DNA from: Edwardsiella tarda ATCC 15947 = NBRC 105688
Lineage (GTDB): Bacteria > Pseudomonadota > Gammaproteobacteria > Enterobacterales > Enterobacteriaceae
Assembly (NCBI RefSeq): GCF_003113495.2
Contig: NZ_CP084506.1
Location: forward strand, 3,576,683-3,640,682
DNA: 64,000 nt
Direction: 5' to 3'
Positions 44,159 to 53,429 of the stretch are shown here, piece by piece. Position 1 is the stretch's first letter; each line of letters opens with the position of its first letter. The position numbers were made by a program, and so were the translations under genes. The notes beneath the pieces are model-generated. The model did not search any database and was not told the DNA's origin. It saw only the letters and a program-made list of their open reading frames with translations.

Positions 44159-47004
44159 TGGCATTACAACCGTTTGAATGGAAAGACAAGCCGGCTCTGA
44201 TTGAGCACCTCTTTCCTGTGCAAAAATTATCTGCTGAAAGTTTTAAAGAGCAGAGCGCCGTTCAAAGCAAGACTTTAGTAGCATTAGGTAGTTATTGGAA
44301 AGGTCGCAAACCTCTAGTCTTGAACAAGGCTTGCATTTTAGGTTCTCTGCTTCCAGTGACCGAGAATCGCTTAAAAGATTTAGAAATCTTTGAGCTTCTT
44401 ATGGGTATGGACCCTGAATCAATGCAAAGGCGAATTGAAGAAAATTTACCTGCTTCAAAACGGGAGGATGTTGGGGATTACTTAGTACTTCCTTTTAATG
44501 ATCAAGTTCGCGCAGGAAAGCGTGCGGAGGAAGTTGGAGATTCACTTTTTGCTCTTATCTGGAACAGAGTTAATTCTCACTTAGGAACCTCCGCAAACTC
44601 GATTCCTGGGTTAGTAGAGCAAATGGGAATAGCACGTTTTGGTCATAGGCCAAAGGTTGCAGACGTATTTGCTGGCTCTGGACAAATTCCTTTTGAAGCC
44701 GCTCGACTCGGTTGCAATGTATATGCCTCTGATTTAAATCCCATGGCATGCCTTTTGACGTGGGGGAGTTTCAATATCGTCGGCGCGCAAGCGAACAGCA
44801 AATCAGGTTTTGCGGCGGCTCAAGCAAAATTGGTTGAAAGAGTTCAGAAAGAAATTGATGAGCTTGAAGTTGAGGTTGATGGTCGAGGCTGGAGAGCAAA
44901 GGCATACCTTTATTGTGTTGAAGTAATTTGTCCAGAAAGTGGCTGGGCGGTTCCGGTTCTTCCGACACTTGTAGTTAGCGCTAGCAAGTTTGTAGTTGTT
45001 AGATTAATTCCAGTTGAATCGGAAAAGCGGTATGAGATTGAGGTTAAGTACTGCAAAAATAAGAATGAAATGGAGGTGCTGGATAATCCAACTGTTAATG
45101 ATGGTTATTTGATTCACAGCCCCAATCCGGGACAACATTATAGATCAAAAATTAGCAGTATCCGTGGTGATGTTCGTGTCGGTAGAATTACTACATCATT
45201 TCTTCGGAAATGGGAAAGAAGTGATTTTATCCCAAGAAAAGATGATATTTTTCAAGAACGCCTTTACTGCGTTCAGTGGGAAAAAATGATCGATGGAAAA
45301 TCCCGCCTTGAAACCGAGTTTCGATCAGTTACTAATGATGATCTAAAGCGAGAATCTAAGGTCGTTGACTATGTTGCTTCTCATTTTAATGAATGGCAGG
45401 AAAATGGTTTCATACCAGATATGGTAATCGAGAGGGGATATAACACAGATCAACCAATAAGAGAACGAGGCTGGACATATTGGCATCATTTGTTTGCTCC
45501 TAGGCAACTTTTGATGTTAGGGATCATAAAAAAGACGCTCCTAGCGGACCCAGAATTTTCAGAGCAGCTATATGTATCATTCAGTAGGCTGTTAGATTGG
45601 TCCACAAAACTATGTCGGTACGGAACTGGTGCTGCGCGCGAATCAATCTCGCAAACATTCTACAATCAGGCTCTAAATACTTTTTACAACTATGGAGTAA
45701 GACCATTCTCTTTTGCTTCTAAATATCTGCTAGAGAAAACCTATAGCTTTCCGTTACCAGCTAAAGCGTTCGTAAACTGTCATCCGGCGCATAATATAGA
45801 AGTAGAAAATGATATATACGTAACTGACCCTCCGTATGGAGATGCGGTTAAGTATGAAGAGATTACAGAGTTTTTTATTGCTTGGTTACGAAAAAATCCG
45901 CCAAAGGAGTTTGCCCACTGGATTTGGGATAGTAGACGAGCTATTGCTATTAAGGGGGAGGACGACAGCTTCCGCGCAGGTATGGTCGCGGCCTATCGAA
46001 AGATGGCGCAGAAGATGCCAGACAATGGCTTGCAGGTGCTGATGTTTACCCATCAAAGCGGTGCCATTTGGGCGGACATGGCTAATATTATCTGGGCCAG
46101 CGGCTTGCAGGTGACGGCAGCGTGGTACGTAGTGACTGAAACTGACTCAGCATTGCGTGGAGGCTCTAACGTAAAAGGCACCATCATTCTGATTTTGCGT
46201 AAGCGTCATCAAGCACTAGAAACCTTTCGTGATGATTTGGGCTGGGAAATCGAAGAAGCCGTTAAAGAACAAGTTGAATCGTTAATTGGATTAGACAAAA
46301 AGGTTCGCGCACAAGGTGCTGAAGGCCTTTACACCGATGCAGACCTGCAAATGGCTGGTTATGCAGCCGCGTTGAAAGTATTAACGGCTTATTCGTGTAT
46401 CGACGGTAAAGACATGGTGACTGAAGCCGAAGCTCCGCGCCAAAAAGGTAAAAAAACGTTTGTCGATGAATTGATTGATTTTGCGGTGCAAACTGCCGTT
46501 CAGTTTTTGGTGCCTGTTGGTTTTGAGAAAGGCGAATGGCAGAAGCTCCAATCGGTTGAGCGCTTCTACCTGAAAATGGCAGAAATGGAGCACCAAGGCG
46601 AAAAAACCTTGGATAACTATCAAAATTTCGCCAAAGCGTTCAAGGTTCACCATTTTGATCAACTCATGAGTGATGCCTCAAAGGCCAACTCTGCGCGGCT
46701 TAAACTATCGACTGAGTTCAGAAGCGCCATGATGGTCGGTGATGCTGAAATGGCAGGCACACCGCTGCGGGCGCTGCTCTATGCCTTATTTGAGCTTTCA
46801 AAAGAAGTTGAAGTAGACGATGTGCTTTTGCATCTTATGGAGAACTGCCCGAACTACCTTCCTAACAAGCAACTGCTTGCCAAAATAGCGGATTACTTGG
46901 CTGAAAAGCGTGAGGGTTTAAAAGGCACCAAAACGTTCAGCCCAGAGCAGGAAGCTAGCTGTGCGCGTGTTCTTGCGGAAGCTATTCGAAACCAGAGGCT
47001 GTAA
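44158..47004 (+). CDS. DUF1156 adenine-type DNA methyltransferase
   Basis: A 948-residue protein of the COG1743 family. An N-terminal DUF1156 segment is followed by SAM motif I VADVFAGSGQIPFEAARLG (from residue 167) and, after a long insert (about 230-540), the catalytic DPPYGD at residues 557-562. DPPY is typical of N6-adenine (or N4-cytosine) methylases. The insert contains a CPESGWAVP segment resembling half of a zinc ribbon. It presumably marks host DNA so the system spares it, as in DISARM and BREX. Base composition changes inside the gene: by hand about 35% GC at 45001-45060 and 60% at 45961-46020, suggesting a mosaic. Confidence 0.85.
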   Translation: MALQPFEWKDKPALIEHLFPVQKLSAESFKEQSAVQSKTLVALGSYWKGRKPLVLNKACILGSLLPVTENRLKDLEIFELLMGMDPESMQRRIEENLPASKREDVGDYLVLPFNDQVRAGKRAEEVGDSLFALIWNRVNSHLGTSANSIPGLVEQMGIARFGHRPKVADVFAGSGQIPFEAARLGCNVYASDLNPMACLLTWGSFNIVGAQANSKSGFAAAQAKLVERVQKEIDELEVEVDGRGWRAKAYLYCVEVICPESGWAVPVLPTLVVSASKFVVVRLIPVESEKRYEIEVKYCKNKNEMEVLDNPTVNDGYLIHSPNPGQHYRSKISSIRGDVRVGRITTSFLRKWERSDFIPRKDDIFQERLYCVQWEKMIDGKSRLETEFRSVTNDDLKRESKVVDYVASHFNEWQENGFIPDMVIERGYNTDQPIRERGWTYWHHLFAPRQLLMLGIIKKTLLADPEFSEQLYVSFSRLLDWSTKLCRYGTGAARESISQTFYNQALNTFYNYGVRPFSFASKYLLEKTYSFPLPAKAFVNCHPAHNIEVENDIYVTDPPYGDAVKYEEITEFFIAWLRKNPPKEFAHWIWDSRRAIAIKGEDDSFRAGMVAAYRKMAQKMPDNGLQVLMFTHQSGAIWADMANIIWASGLQVTAAWYVVTETDSALRGGSNVKGTIILILRKRHQALETFRDDLGWEIEEAVKEQVESLIGLDKKVRAQGAEGLYTDADLQMAGYAAALKVLTAYSCIDGKDMVTEAEAPRQKGKKTFVDELIDFAVQTAVQFLVPVGFEKGEWQKLQSVERFYLKMAEMEHQGEKTLDNYQNFAKAFKVHHFDQLMSDASKANSARLKLSTEFRSAMMVGDAEMAGTPLRALLYALFELSKEVEVDDVLLHLMENCPNYLPNKQLLAKIADYLAEKREGLKGTKTFSPEQEASCARVLAEAIRNQRL

Positions 47005-47007
47005 TTG

Positions 47008-49731
47008 ATGGCTATTCGGCGTTTTTCTTCTCGCACAGAAAGATTGGATACGGAATTCCTGGCTGAATCATTAAAAGGGGCTGCCAAATACTTCCGCATC
47101 GCAGGCTATTTCAGAAGCTCCATTTTTGAGCTGGTCGGCGAAGAGATTGCAAAAATCCCAGAAGTTAAGATCATCTGCAACTCTGAGCTTGAGCTGGCTG
47201 ACTTTCAGGTAGCTACAGGTAGGAATACAGCTCTTAAAGAGCGCTGGAATGAGGTGGATGTAGAAGCTGAGGCGCTTCTGAAAAAGGAACGCTATCAGAT
47301 TCTGGATCAGCTATTGCTATCGGGAAATGTTGAGATTCGCGTAGTCCCCAGAGAGCGGTTATTCCTTCACGGAAAAGCGGGCTCGATTCATTATGCAGAT
47401 GGTAGCCGTAAGTCTTTCATTGGCTCAGTGAATGAATCCAAAAGCGCGTTCGCTCATAATTACGAGCTGGTTTGGCAAGATGATGATGAAGAAAGTGCTG
47501 ATTGGGTAGAGAAAGAATTTTGGGCGCTCTGGAATGATGGAGTGCCACTACCCGAAGCAATATTGTCCGAAATCAACCGAGTAGCCAACCGGTGTGAAGT
47601 CACAATTGAGGTTTTAAAACCAGAGGAAGTTCCTGCGGCGGCTATGGCTGAAGCGCCTATTTACCGCGGAGGGGAGCAATTACAGCCTTGGCAACGCTCG
47701 TTTGTGACTATGTTTCTGGAACATAGGGAGATCTATGGCAAGGCTCGCCTGCTATTGGCTGATGAGGTGGGTGTTGGTAAAACGCTATCCATGGCAACCA
47801 GTGCACTAGTCAGTGCTTTGTTAGATGATGGCCCTGTTCTGATATTGGCACCTTCGACGCTCACGATTCAGTGGCAAATTGAGATGATGGACAAGCTTGG
47901 CGTGCCCACTGCGGTGTGGTCCTCACAGAAGAAGGTTTGGTTGGGTGTGGAGGGGCAAATACTTTCACCCCGAGGTGATGCTTCTTCCATTAAAAAATGC
48001 CCCTATCGAATTGCCATTGTCTCTACCGGACTGATTATGCATCAGCGGGAGAAGGCTGACTTTGTTAAAGAAGCTGGAATGCTTCTGAAGAATCGTTTTG
48101 GCACCGTCATTCTCGATGAGGCGCATAAAGCCCGTGCCCGTGGGGGCCTAGGTGACCAAGATTCTGAACCTAACAATCTCATGGCTTTTATGCAGCAGAT
48201 CGGCAGGCGTACGCGGCATCTAATATTAGGTACTGCGACACCGATTCAAACTGATGTTCGAGAGTTATGGGATTTGCTGGGTATTTTGAACTCGGGAGCG
48301 GAGTTTGTATTAGGCGATGTGCTATCGCCATGGCATGACCATGAACAAGCGATTCCTATGATCACCGGCAGGGCTAAGGTAACATCTGAAGCTGAAGTTT
48401 GGCATTGGTTAAGCAACCCATTACCTCCGGGCAATGAACACCATATCGTTCAGCAAATACGGGATTACCTGACGATTGATAGCAAATCTTTTGGCTGTTC
48501 GCATCACTTCGAAAACCTCGACTATATGATTCAGAGCCTATGGCTTTCAGAATGCATGACACCAAGTTTCTTTAAAGAGAACAATCCTGTCCTACGTCAC
48601 ACGGTACTACGCAAGCGTAAGCAGCTTGAAGATGATGGTCTGTTGGAACGAGTTGGGGTAAACACACACCCAATAACACGAAACCTAGTCCAGTATCAGT
48701 CGCGGTTTGTAGGACTTGGCATTCCGACCAATACGCCATTCCAGGTTGCTTACGAAAAAGCTGAAGAGTTCAACAAGCTCCTTCAGTCTCGTACACGATC
48801 CGCAGGCTTCATGAAGTCTTTGATGTTGCAACGGATCTGCTCAAGCTTTGCGTCGGGCTTAAAAACTGCCCAGAAGATGCTGAAGCATACTGTTTCTGAC
48901 GAAGACGAAGATGTGGTTGAGGATGTTGAGCACGTACTCTCGGAAATGACTCCTGCGGAAGTCGCTTGTTTAAGAGAGATTGAAAAACAGCTTTCGCGTC
49001 CTGAAGCCGTAGATTCAAAACTAAATACAGTGAAGTGGTTTTTAACGGAATTCCGCACTGATGGAAAAACCTGGCTGGAACATGGCTGTATTATTTTTAG
49101 TCAGTATTACGACACGGCAGAGTGGATAGCAAAAGAGCTGGCCAAGTCTCTAAAGGGCGAAGTAATAGCTGTTTACGCAGGCGTTGGCAAAAGTGGGTTA
49201 TTCAGAGGCGAGCAGTTCAACAATGTTGAGCGCGAAGTAATTAAGGCCGCTGTGAAGACACGCGAGATTCGATTAGTCGTAGCAACGGATGCTGCTTGCG
49301 AGGGCTTGAACCTGCAAACGTTGGGTACGCTCATCAATATCGACCTTCCTTGGAACCCATCCCGTTTAGAGCAGCGCCTTGGGCGAATCAAGCGTTTTGG
49401 TCAGACGCGTAAATTTGTAGATATGCTCAATCTTGTTTATAGCGAAACGCAGGATGAGAAAGTTTATAACGTTTTGTCGGAACGTTTGCGCGATACGTAT
49501 GACATTTTTGGCAGTCTGCCAGATACGATTGATGACGACTGGATCGATAACGAAGAAGAGCTCAACAACCGCATGAATGAATATATGCACGAGCGGAAAA
49601 ATGCGCAAGATGCATTCTCGGTGAAGTATCGCGGAACCCTTGATCCCGATGCCCATCTCTGGGAGCGCTGCGCTACGGTTCTATCCCGGAGAGACATAGT
49701 TGGTAAGCTTAGCGAGCCATGGGGAAATTGA
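47008..49731 (+). CDS. PLD-nuclease / SNF2-type helicase defence protein
   Basis: A 907-residue fusion. The N-terminal phospholipase-D-like domain has the HKD-type segment LHGKAGSIHYADG (H121, K123) followed by FIGSVNESKSAF. The helicase has Walker A ADEVGVGKT near residue 253, DEAH at about 370-373, motif III LGTATPI, and motifs V-VI ATDAACEGLNLQTLG and RLEQRLGRIKRFGQ near 790. It resembles DrmD-like/SNF2 helicases of defence systems and could translocate on and cut unmodified DNA. The ATG at 47008 follows the methylase stop by 3 bases. Its stop is about 24 bases from the IS remnant, so the operon appears to end intact. Confidence 0.85.
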   Translation: MAIRRFSSRTERLDTEFLAESLKGAAKYFRIAGYFRSSIFELVGEEIAKIPEVKIICNSELELADFQVATGRNTALKERWNEVDVEAEALLKKERYQILDQLLLSGNVEIRVVPRERLFLHGKAGSIHYADGSRKSFIGSVNESKSAFAHNYELVWQDDDEESADWVEKEFWALWNDGVPLPEAILSEINRVANRCEVTIEVLKPEEVPAAAMAEAPIYRGGEQLQPWQRSFVTMFLEHREIYGKARLLLADEVGVGKTLSMATSALVSALLDDGPVLILAPSTLTIQWQIEMMDKLGVPTAVWSSQKKVWLGVEGQILSPRGDASSIKKCPYRIAIVSTGLIMHQREKADFVKEAGMLLKNRFGTVILDEAHKARARGGLGDQDSEPNNLMAFMQQIGRRTRHLILGTATPIQTDVRELWDLLGILNSGAEFVLGDVLSPWHDHEQAIPMITGRAKVTSEAEVWHWLSNPLPPGNEHHIVQQIRDYLTIDSKSFGCSHHFENLDYMIQSLWLSECMTPSFFKENNPVLRHTVLRKRKQLEDDGLLERVGVNTHPITRNLVQYQSRFVGLGIPTNTPFQVAYEKAEEFNKLLQSRTRSAGFMKSLMLQRICSSFASGLKTAQKMLKHTVSDEDEDVVEDVEHVLSEMTPAEVACLREIEKQLSRPEAVDSKLNTVKWFLTEFRTDGKTWLEHGCIIFSQYYDTAEWIAKELAKSLKGEVIAVYAGVGKSGLFRGEQFNNVEREVIKAAVKTREIRLVVATDAACEGLNLQTLGTLINIDLPWNPSRLEQRLGRIKRFGQTRKFVDMLNLVYSETQDEKVYNVLSERLRDTYDIFGSLPDTIDDDWIDNEEELNNRMNEYMHERKNAQDAFSVKYRGTLDPDAHLWERCATVLSRRDIVGKLSEPWGN

Positions 49732-50409
49732 TTATGGTTCAGACTGGTATTCGTGGGCCTTGTTGAACAATTCATCCATGAGGTCGGCGAGCCCCAACCC
49801 CATTCGGGATCAGCACACTATTTCGCTGACGGGCATGCCCAAGGCAGTCATTTTGTTCAACGCCGCGACCCGTGCCAACGCTTCGCCGACCTGACCGTTG
49901 TAGTTGCGCAGTCGCAGCAGGTTGTCCGTCAGCTGTTTGAATCACCACATCGCCGTCTCGCCGATTGAACGCTGATGGTAGCCATTGGCTGCTTTCCACT
50001 CGCTTAAGCGTCCCGCTTTGAAGGCTTCAACCGCCTCATCACGGGGATGACCTTCTTCCCACTGCCCGGCATTTTTTCTTAATGGGATGCGGGCGGCAGC
50101 GCCTTTTTTGGCTATATCTTCATAGCATTGCCGGCTGTCGTAGGCGCCGTCGCCGTAGACAATCCCTATCTGGCGCCGCAGTGGCCGCAACATCAGGCCC
50201 AGCACTGCGTTGTCACCGACATTCTCCAAGGAGACTTTGGCACAGATGAGATGATGGGATTGGCCATCCACGCCCAGGTGTAGCTTGCCCCTGGTACGCC
50301 GTTTTTCCTTGCCGTGCTTGCGGATCCTAGATTGGCCCCTTGAAGATCCAGACACTTCGCCCCTCTTAACTTAAGAGGTAGTCTTGGAACTATGTTCAGT
50401 ACTAGTCGC

Positions 50410-50787
50410 AACGAGAAGATGGTCGAAGTGTTAACAGGGGCTGAGCGCCGTCGACGCCGGACTCCGCAGGAAAAGATCTCCATCGTGCGGCAGACCTTTG
50501 AGCCCGGAATAACCGTCTCTCATGTCGCTCGCTTGCACGACGTCAACGCCAACCAGCTTTTCAAATGGCGTAAGCAATTCCAGGAAGGGTCTCTCACGGC
50601 GATCACCGCCGGTGAGGATGTTGTTCCAGCCTCCGAGTTGGCTGCTGCCATCAAGCAGATCCGAAAGCTCCAGCGTCTGCTCGGGAAGAAGACCATGGAG
50701 AACGAGATCCTCAAAGAAGCCGTGGAGTATGGTCGAGCAAAAAAATGGATTGCGCATGCGCCCTTGTTGCCGGGGGACGACGATTAA
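50410..50787 (+). CDS. IS2-like OrfA (InsC-type) DNA-binding protein
   Basis: About 125 residues from an ATG at 50419 or 50392; the part from [20 protein letters not shown] matches IS2 InsC. It has an N-terminal HTH ([20 protein letters not shown]) and a C-terminal leucine-zipper-like part ending [15 protein letters not shown]. OrfA binds the terminal repeats and is fused to OrfB by -1 frameshifting in IS2 to give the transposase. The exact start is uncertain. Confidence 0.85.
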   Translation, partial: NEKMVEVLTGAERRRRRTPQEKISIVRQTFEPGITVSHVARLHDVNANQLFKWRKQFQEGSLTAITAGEDVVPASELAAAIKQIRKLQRLLGKKTMENEILKEAVEYGRAKKWIAHAPLLPGDDD

Positions 50788-51623
50788 GTGCTGTGAGCCA
50801 GGCCCTTAATGTATCGCGTGCGCAGCTATCCGTTCGTGTTCATCGAAAACCAGGTTGGCAAGATGCTCGTCATCATCGCCAGCATGATGATGCTGCCTTA
50901 CTTGGCCGGATCATGGAGGCGATAGCTGAGCTTCCCTCCTATGGCTATCGCCGAGTCTGGGCGCTGTTACGGCGTCAGTCAGAGGCAACACGACAGCCTG
51001 TGGTAAACGCCAAACGGGTATATCGCGTCATGCTCGATCATGGACTGCTGCTGGAAAGAAAACCGGCTGCACCATTGACCCAGCGGGCACATAAGGGGTG
51101 TGTTGCCGTCAAAGAGAGCAATCGACGTTGGTGCTCAGATGGCTTCGAGTTTCGCTGCGATAACGGTGAAAAACTACGAGTCACGTTCGCCATGGCCTGC
51201 TGTGACAGGGAAACCTTGGATTGGGCTGCCAGTACCGGGGGTTACGACAGTGACACGGTGCAAGATGTCATGCTGAGGTCTGTCGAACGTCGCTTCGGGG
51301 ATTCGTTGCCGGCATCACCGGTAGAGTGGCTGACTGATAATGGCTCGGCGTATCGAGCCCATGAGACCCGCGCGTTTGCACGAGAAATCGGGTTGGAGCC
51401 CAGAACGACTGCGGTGAGAAGCCCACAGAGCAACGGTATAGCGGAGAGCTTCGTCAAGACGATGAAGTGAGACTATATCGAGATGATGCCGAAACCAGAT
51501 AGCCGAATAGCGGTAGGCAATTTGGCCATCGCGTTTGAGCATTATAACGAACACCAGCCGCACAGCACCTTGGGATACCGTTCACTCCGGGAATTTCTGC
51601 GCAGTCGGGTATCACAACCCTAA
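50745..51623 (+). pseudogene. IS2-like OrfB (InsD-type) transposase with in-frame stop
   Basis: The frame reads a DDE integrase core: [18 protein letters not shown] with the first aspartate, [13 protein letters not shown] with the second, and [12 protein letters not shown] with the glutamate. A TGA follows directly at 51468-51470, where IS2 has an arginine codon (VKTIKRDYI); the frame continues [20 protein letters not shown] and ends at 51623. A CGA-to-TGA change would explain it. The truncated protein keeps the catalytic triad but loses about 50 C-terminal residues. Confidence 0.82.
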
Positions 51624-52098
51624 GCGGGAAAAAGTGTCTGGACCTATGGGGTCAAATCCAGATCCTCCACCCCCCTTCGCCGTAGACTTTGAGGCCTGTG
51701 GCATCGAATATCAGGTGGGCGACCGGCCTCTTGGGGCGGCGAATATCCACCATCAGGGTCTTGGTCCGCTTGCTGATACTGCTGTAGTCCGGGCTAGTGA
51801 GGTCCAGCCCCATCCGCTGGAACAAGGCATTGATGAAGCCTTCCGTCTGACGCAGGCTGAGGTTGAAGATGGCCTGAACCATCAAAGTGGTGGTGATAGC
51901 CAGGTCGCTGTAGAGGTGGGTTTGGCCTCGTTTGTGGCTCTGCGGAGTGTTGTGCCAGTGCCTGATGGCGTGCTCATCTATCCAGAAAGTCGGAGCGCCA
52001 CGGTGGACCAGGAAGGCATTGTATTTAGGCCAGTTATAGACAAGCCCTTTAGGGTACTGCGGACTTAGGGAAACGAAACTGTGCTTAGATGCTTACAC

Positions 52099-52120
52099 AA
52101 ACTTTCACATGTGAAAGTTT
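52099..52120. promoter_or_regulatory. 22-base perfect palindrome upstream of HTH-repA-repC
   Basis: The half-site AAACTTTCACA is followed directly by its exact complement, centred between 52109 and 52110. It lies 115 bases before the HTH gene at 52235, in a gap (52077-52234) with no gene. A palindrome this long is likely an operator for a dimeric regulator or a plasmid-type control site. The binding protein is unknown. Confidence 0.6.
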
Positions 52121-52234
52121 TCCTCCGTAGAAAACGCTCTTGGTGCCTAAATTGGACAACTACAGCGACGAGGATTTCGTTAGGTCCTCGGTACGCTCTT
52201 GCATGTTGATGTTTGTTACAGGGAGATCATCTGC

Positions 52235-52570
52235 ATGCGTGAGCAAAATCCATCAGTTTACAGCGATCCTAACGGGTCAATTCTGAAAGAGCTTTATGAG
52301 CTTAAGCAGCTGGTAATCCAGCAACGACAGGCGCAAAAAGAGGTGCTTTCTGCCGAGGAGTGCGCCGAGTTACTGGGGGTTTCTGTCAGCTATGTGTACC
52401 GGCTGACCAGTGAAAAGCGTCTGCCGCATTACAAGCCACAAGGCAAAAAGATCTACTTCAAACGCGTTGAGCTGCTGGACTGGCTGCTCTCCCACCGCAT
52501 TTCACCGGACGCCGAACTCACTGAGCATGTGACCAAGCGTGTACGGCAAGCTAGTTATGGGCGGTTGTGA
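52235..52570 (+). CDS. Excisionase/AlpA-like HTH protein
   Basis: A 111-residue protein whose C-terminal half is a helix-turn-helix of the HTH_17/excisionase type: LSAEECAELLGVSVSYVYRL near residues 38-57, then LPHYKPQGKKIYFKRVELLDWL. The N-terminal third looks like a short coiled coil. The ATG at 52235 with GGGAG upstream is preferred to an upstream in-frame ATG. It precedes repA by 7 bases. It may be the recombination directionality factor of the integrase or a regulator of repAC; both are inferred from context. Confidence 0.75.
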   Translation: MREQNPSVYSDPNGSILKELYELKQLVIQQRQAQKEVLSAEECAELLGVSVSYVYRLTSEKRLPHYKPQGKKIYFKRVELLDWLLSHRISPDAELTEHVTKRVRQASYGRL

Positions 52571-52577
52571 GGCTGTT

Positions 52578-53429
52578 ATGGAACGAGATCTCATAGCATC
52601 TCACAGGCCTCAGGACCTCCGATCGGCTTTTGTTGAACCTCCGAAACCCCTCGATTTTGTCCTCCCGGGGCTGCCGGTGGGCTGCGTTGGTGCTTTGGTG
52701 TCACCGGGAGGAGTGGGCAAGTCGATGTTGGCATTGCAACTGGCAATACAGATCGCCGGTGGGCCGGATTGGATTAAACTTGGCAAGCTGGGCAGGGGAG
52801 CTGTGCTCTACCTGCCTGCTGAGGACCCTTGGCCTGTACTGCACCAGCGCTTGTTTGTCTTGGGCAGAGGTCTTGATGCTGAACTTCGTGCCAACGTTGA
52901 ACGAGACCTTCGTTTGATATCGCTTCAGGGGGCCAGTCCGAATGTGCTGGATAGCCACTGGTGGGAAGCGATTGCTATTTGGGCTGAAGGGGTGAGGTTG
53001 ATTGTCATCGATACTTTGAGGCGCTTCCACGATGCCGACGAGAATACGGCCTGTGCCATGACGCAGGTACTAGGTCAGTTGGAACGGCTGGCCATGGGGC
53101 TGGGATGCGCTGTGCTGTTTGTACACCACACCAGTAAATCTGCGGTATTCCAAGAAGCTGGCGATCAGCAGCAGGCAAGCCGTGGTTCGTCGGTACTGGT
53201 GGACAACATTCGCTGGCAGGCCTATCTCGCCACTATGACCAAGAAAGAGGCGCAGAAGCTGGGCGTATCGGTAGAGAAGAGCCAGCTTTACGTGCGGTTT
53301 GGGGTAAGCAAAAGCAATTATGGGCCGCCACTACCGGAGCGATGGCTGGAGCGGAAGGAAGGTGGCGTGCTGTACCCCGCTGGTTTGGACGAAATACGCT
53401 GGGCTGGGGGCAAACGTGCCTTGCTTTGA
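52578..53429 (+). CDS. repA: IncQ-type RepA replicative helicase
   Basis: A 283-residue RecA-fold ATPase of the RSF1010 RepA type (AAA_25). Walker A SPGGVGKS is at residues 42-49, with Walker B LIVIDTL near 140 and the conserved FVHHTSK region near 190. In IncQ plasmids RepA is the hexameric 5'-3' helicase used at oriV. It overlaps repC by 14 bases, the same repA-repC order as RSF1010. The RepB primase usually encoded nearby is absent from this island. Confidence 0.88.
   Translation: MERDLIASHRPQDLRSAFVEPPKPLDFVLPGLPVGCVGALVSPGGVGKSMLALQLAIQIAGGPDWIKLGKLGRGAVLYLPAEDPWPVLHQRLFVLGRGLDAELRANVERDLRLISLQGASPNVLDSHWWEAIAIWAEGVRLIVIDTLRRFHDADENTACAMTQVLGQLERLAMGLGCAVLFVHHTSKSAVFQEAGDQQQASRGSSVLVDNIRWQAYLATMTKKEAQKLGVSVEKSQLYVRFGVSKSNYGPPLPERWLERKEGGVLYPAGLDEIRWAGGKRALL

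Larger units (their letters stand above)
50328..51660 (+). mobile_element. IS2-like insertion sequence (IS3 family)
   Basis: 1333 bases. The left end TAGATTGGCCCCTTGAAGAT and the right end, reading inward TGGATTTGACCCCATAGG, match IS2 termini (IS2 is about 1331 bases). Five-base target duplications GATCC flank it at 50323-50327 and 51661-51665, proving insertion into the IS5-family element. Two ORFs in IS2 arrangement are inside. Confidence 0.93.
49755..52076 (-). mobile_element. IS5-family (IS903-group-like) insertion sequence remnant, split by IS2-like element
   Basis: Minus-strand transposase fragments lie on both sides of the IS2-like insertion. The left end (GGGCCTTGTTGAACAA at 49755-49770) resembles IS903-group termini, but no matching inverted repeat is found near 52076, so the other end is probably deleted. 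The element abuts the end of the helicase gene. Confidence 0.7.
49810..52076 (-). pseudogene. IS5-family transposase, disrupted
   Basis: Reading from about 52076 down: YNWPKYNAFLVHRGAPTFWI, then DEHAIRHW, FDATGLKVYGEG, the IS2-like insertion (50328-51660), RGKLHLGVDGQSHHLICAKV, GDGAYDSRQCYEDI and RRSIGETAMW-like (here QRSIGETAMW). A TGA at 49942-49944 follows, then the normal C-terminus LRNYNGQVGEALARV, ending at 49812-49810. The DDE aspartates in FDATG and GDGAYD are present. No start codon remains, and with the premature stop and the insertion the gene is dead. Confidence 0.8.

Noticed and set aside
49755..51660. Treating the IS5/IS2 block as a composite transposon carrying the defence operon
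   Set aside because: The defence genes lie outside the block and there is no second IS copy on their left side.
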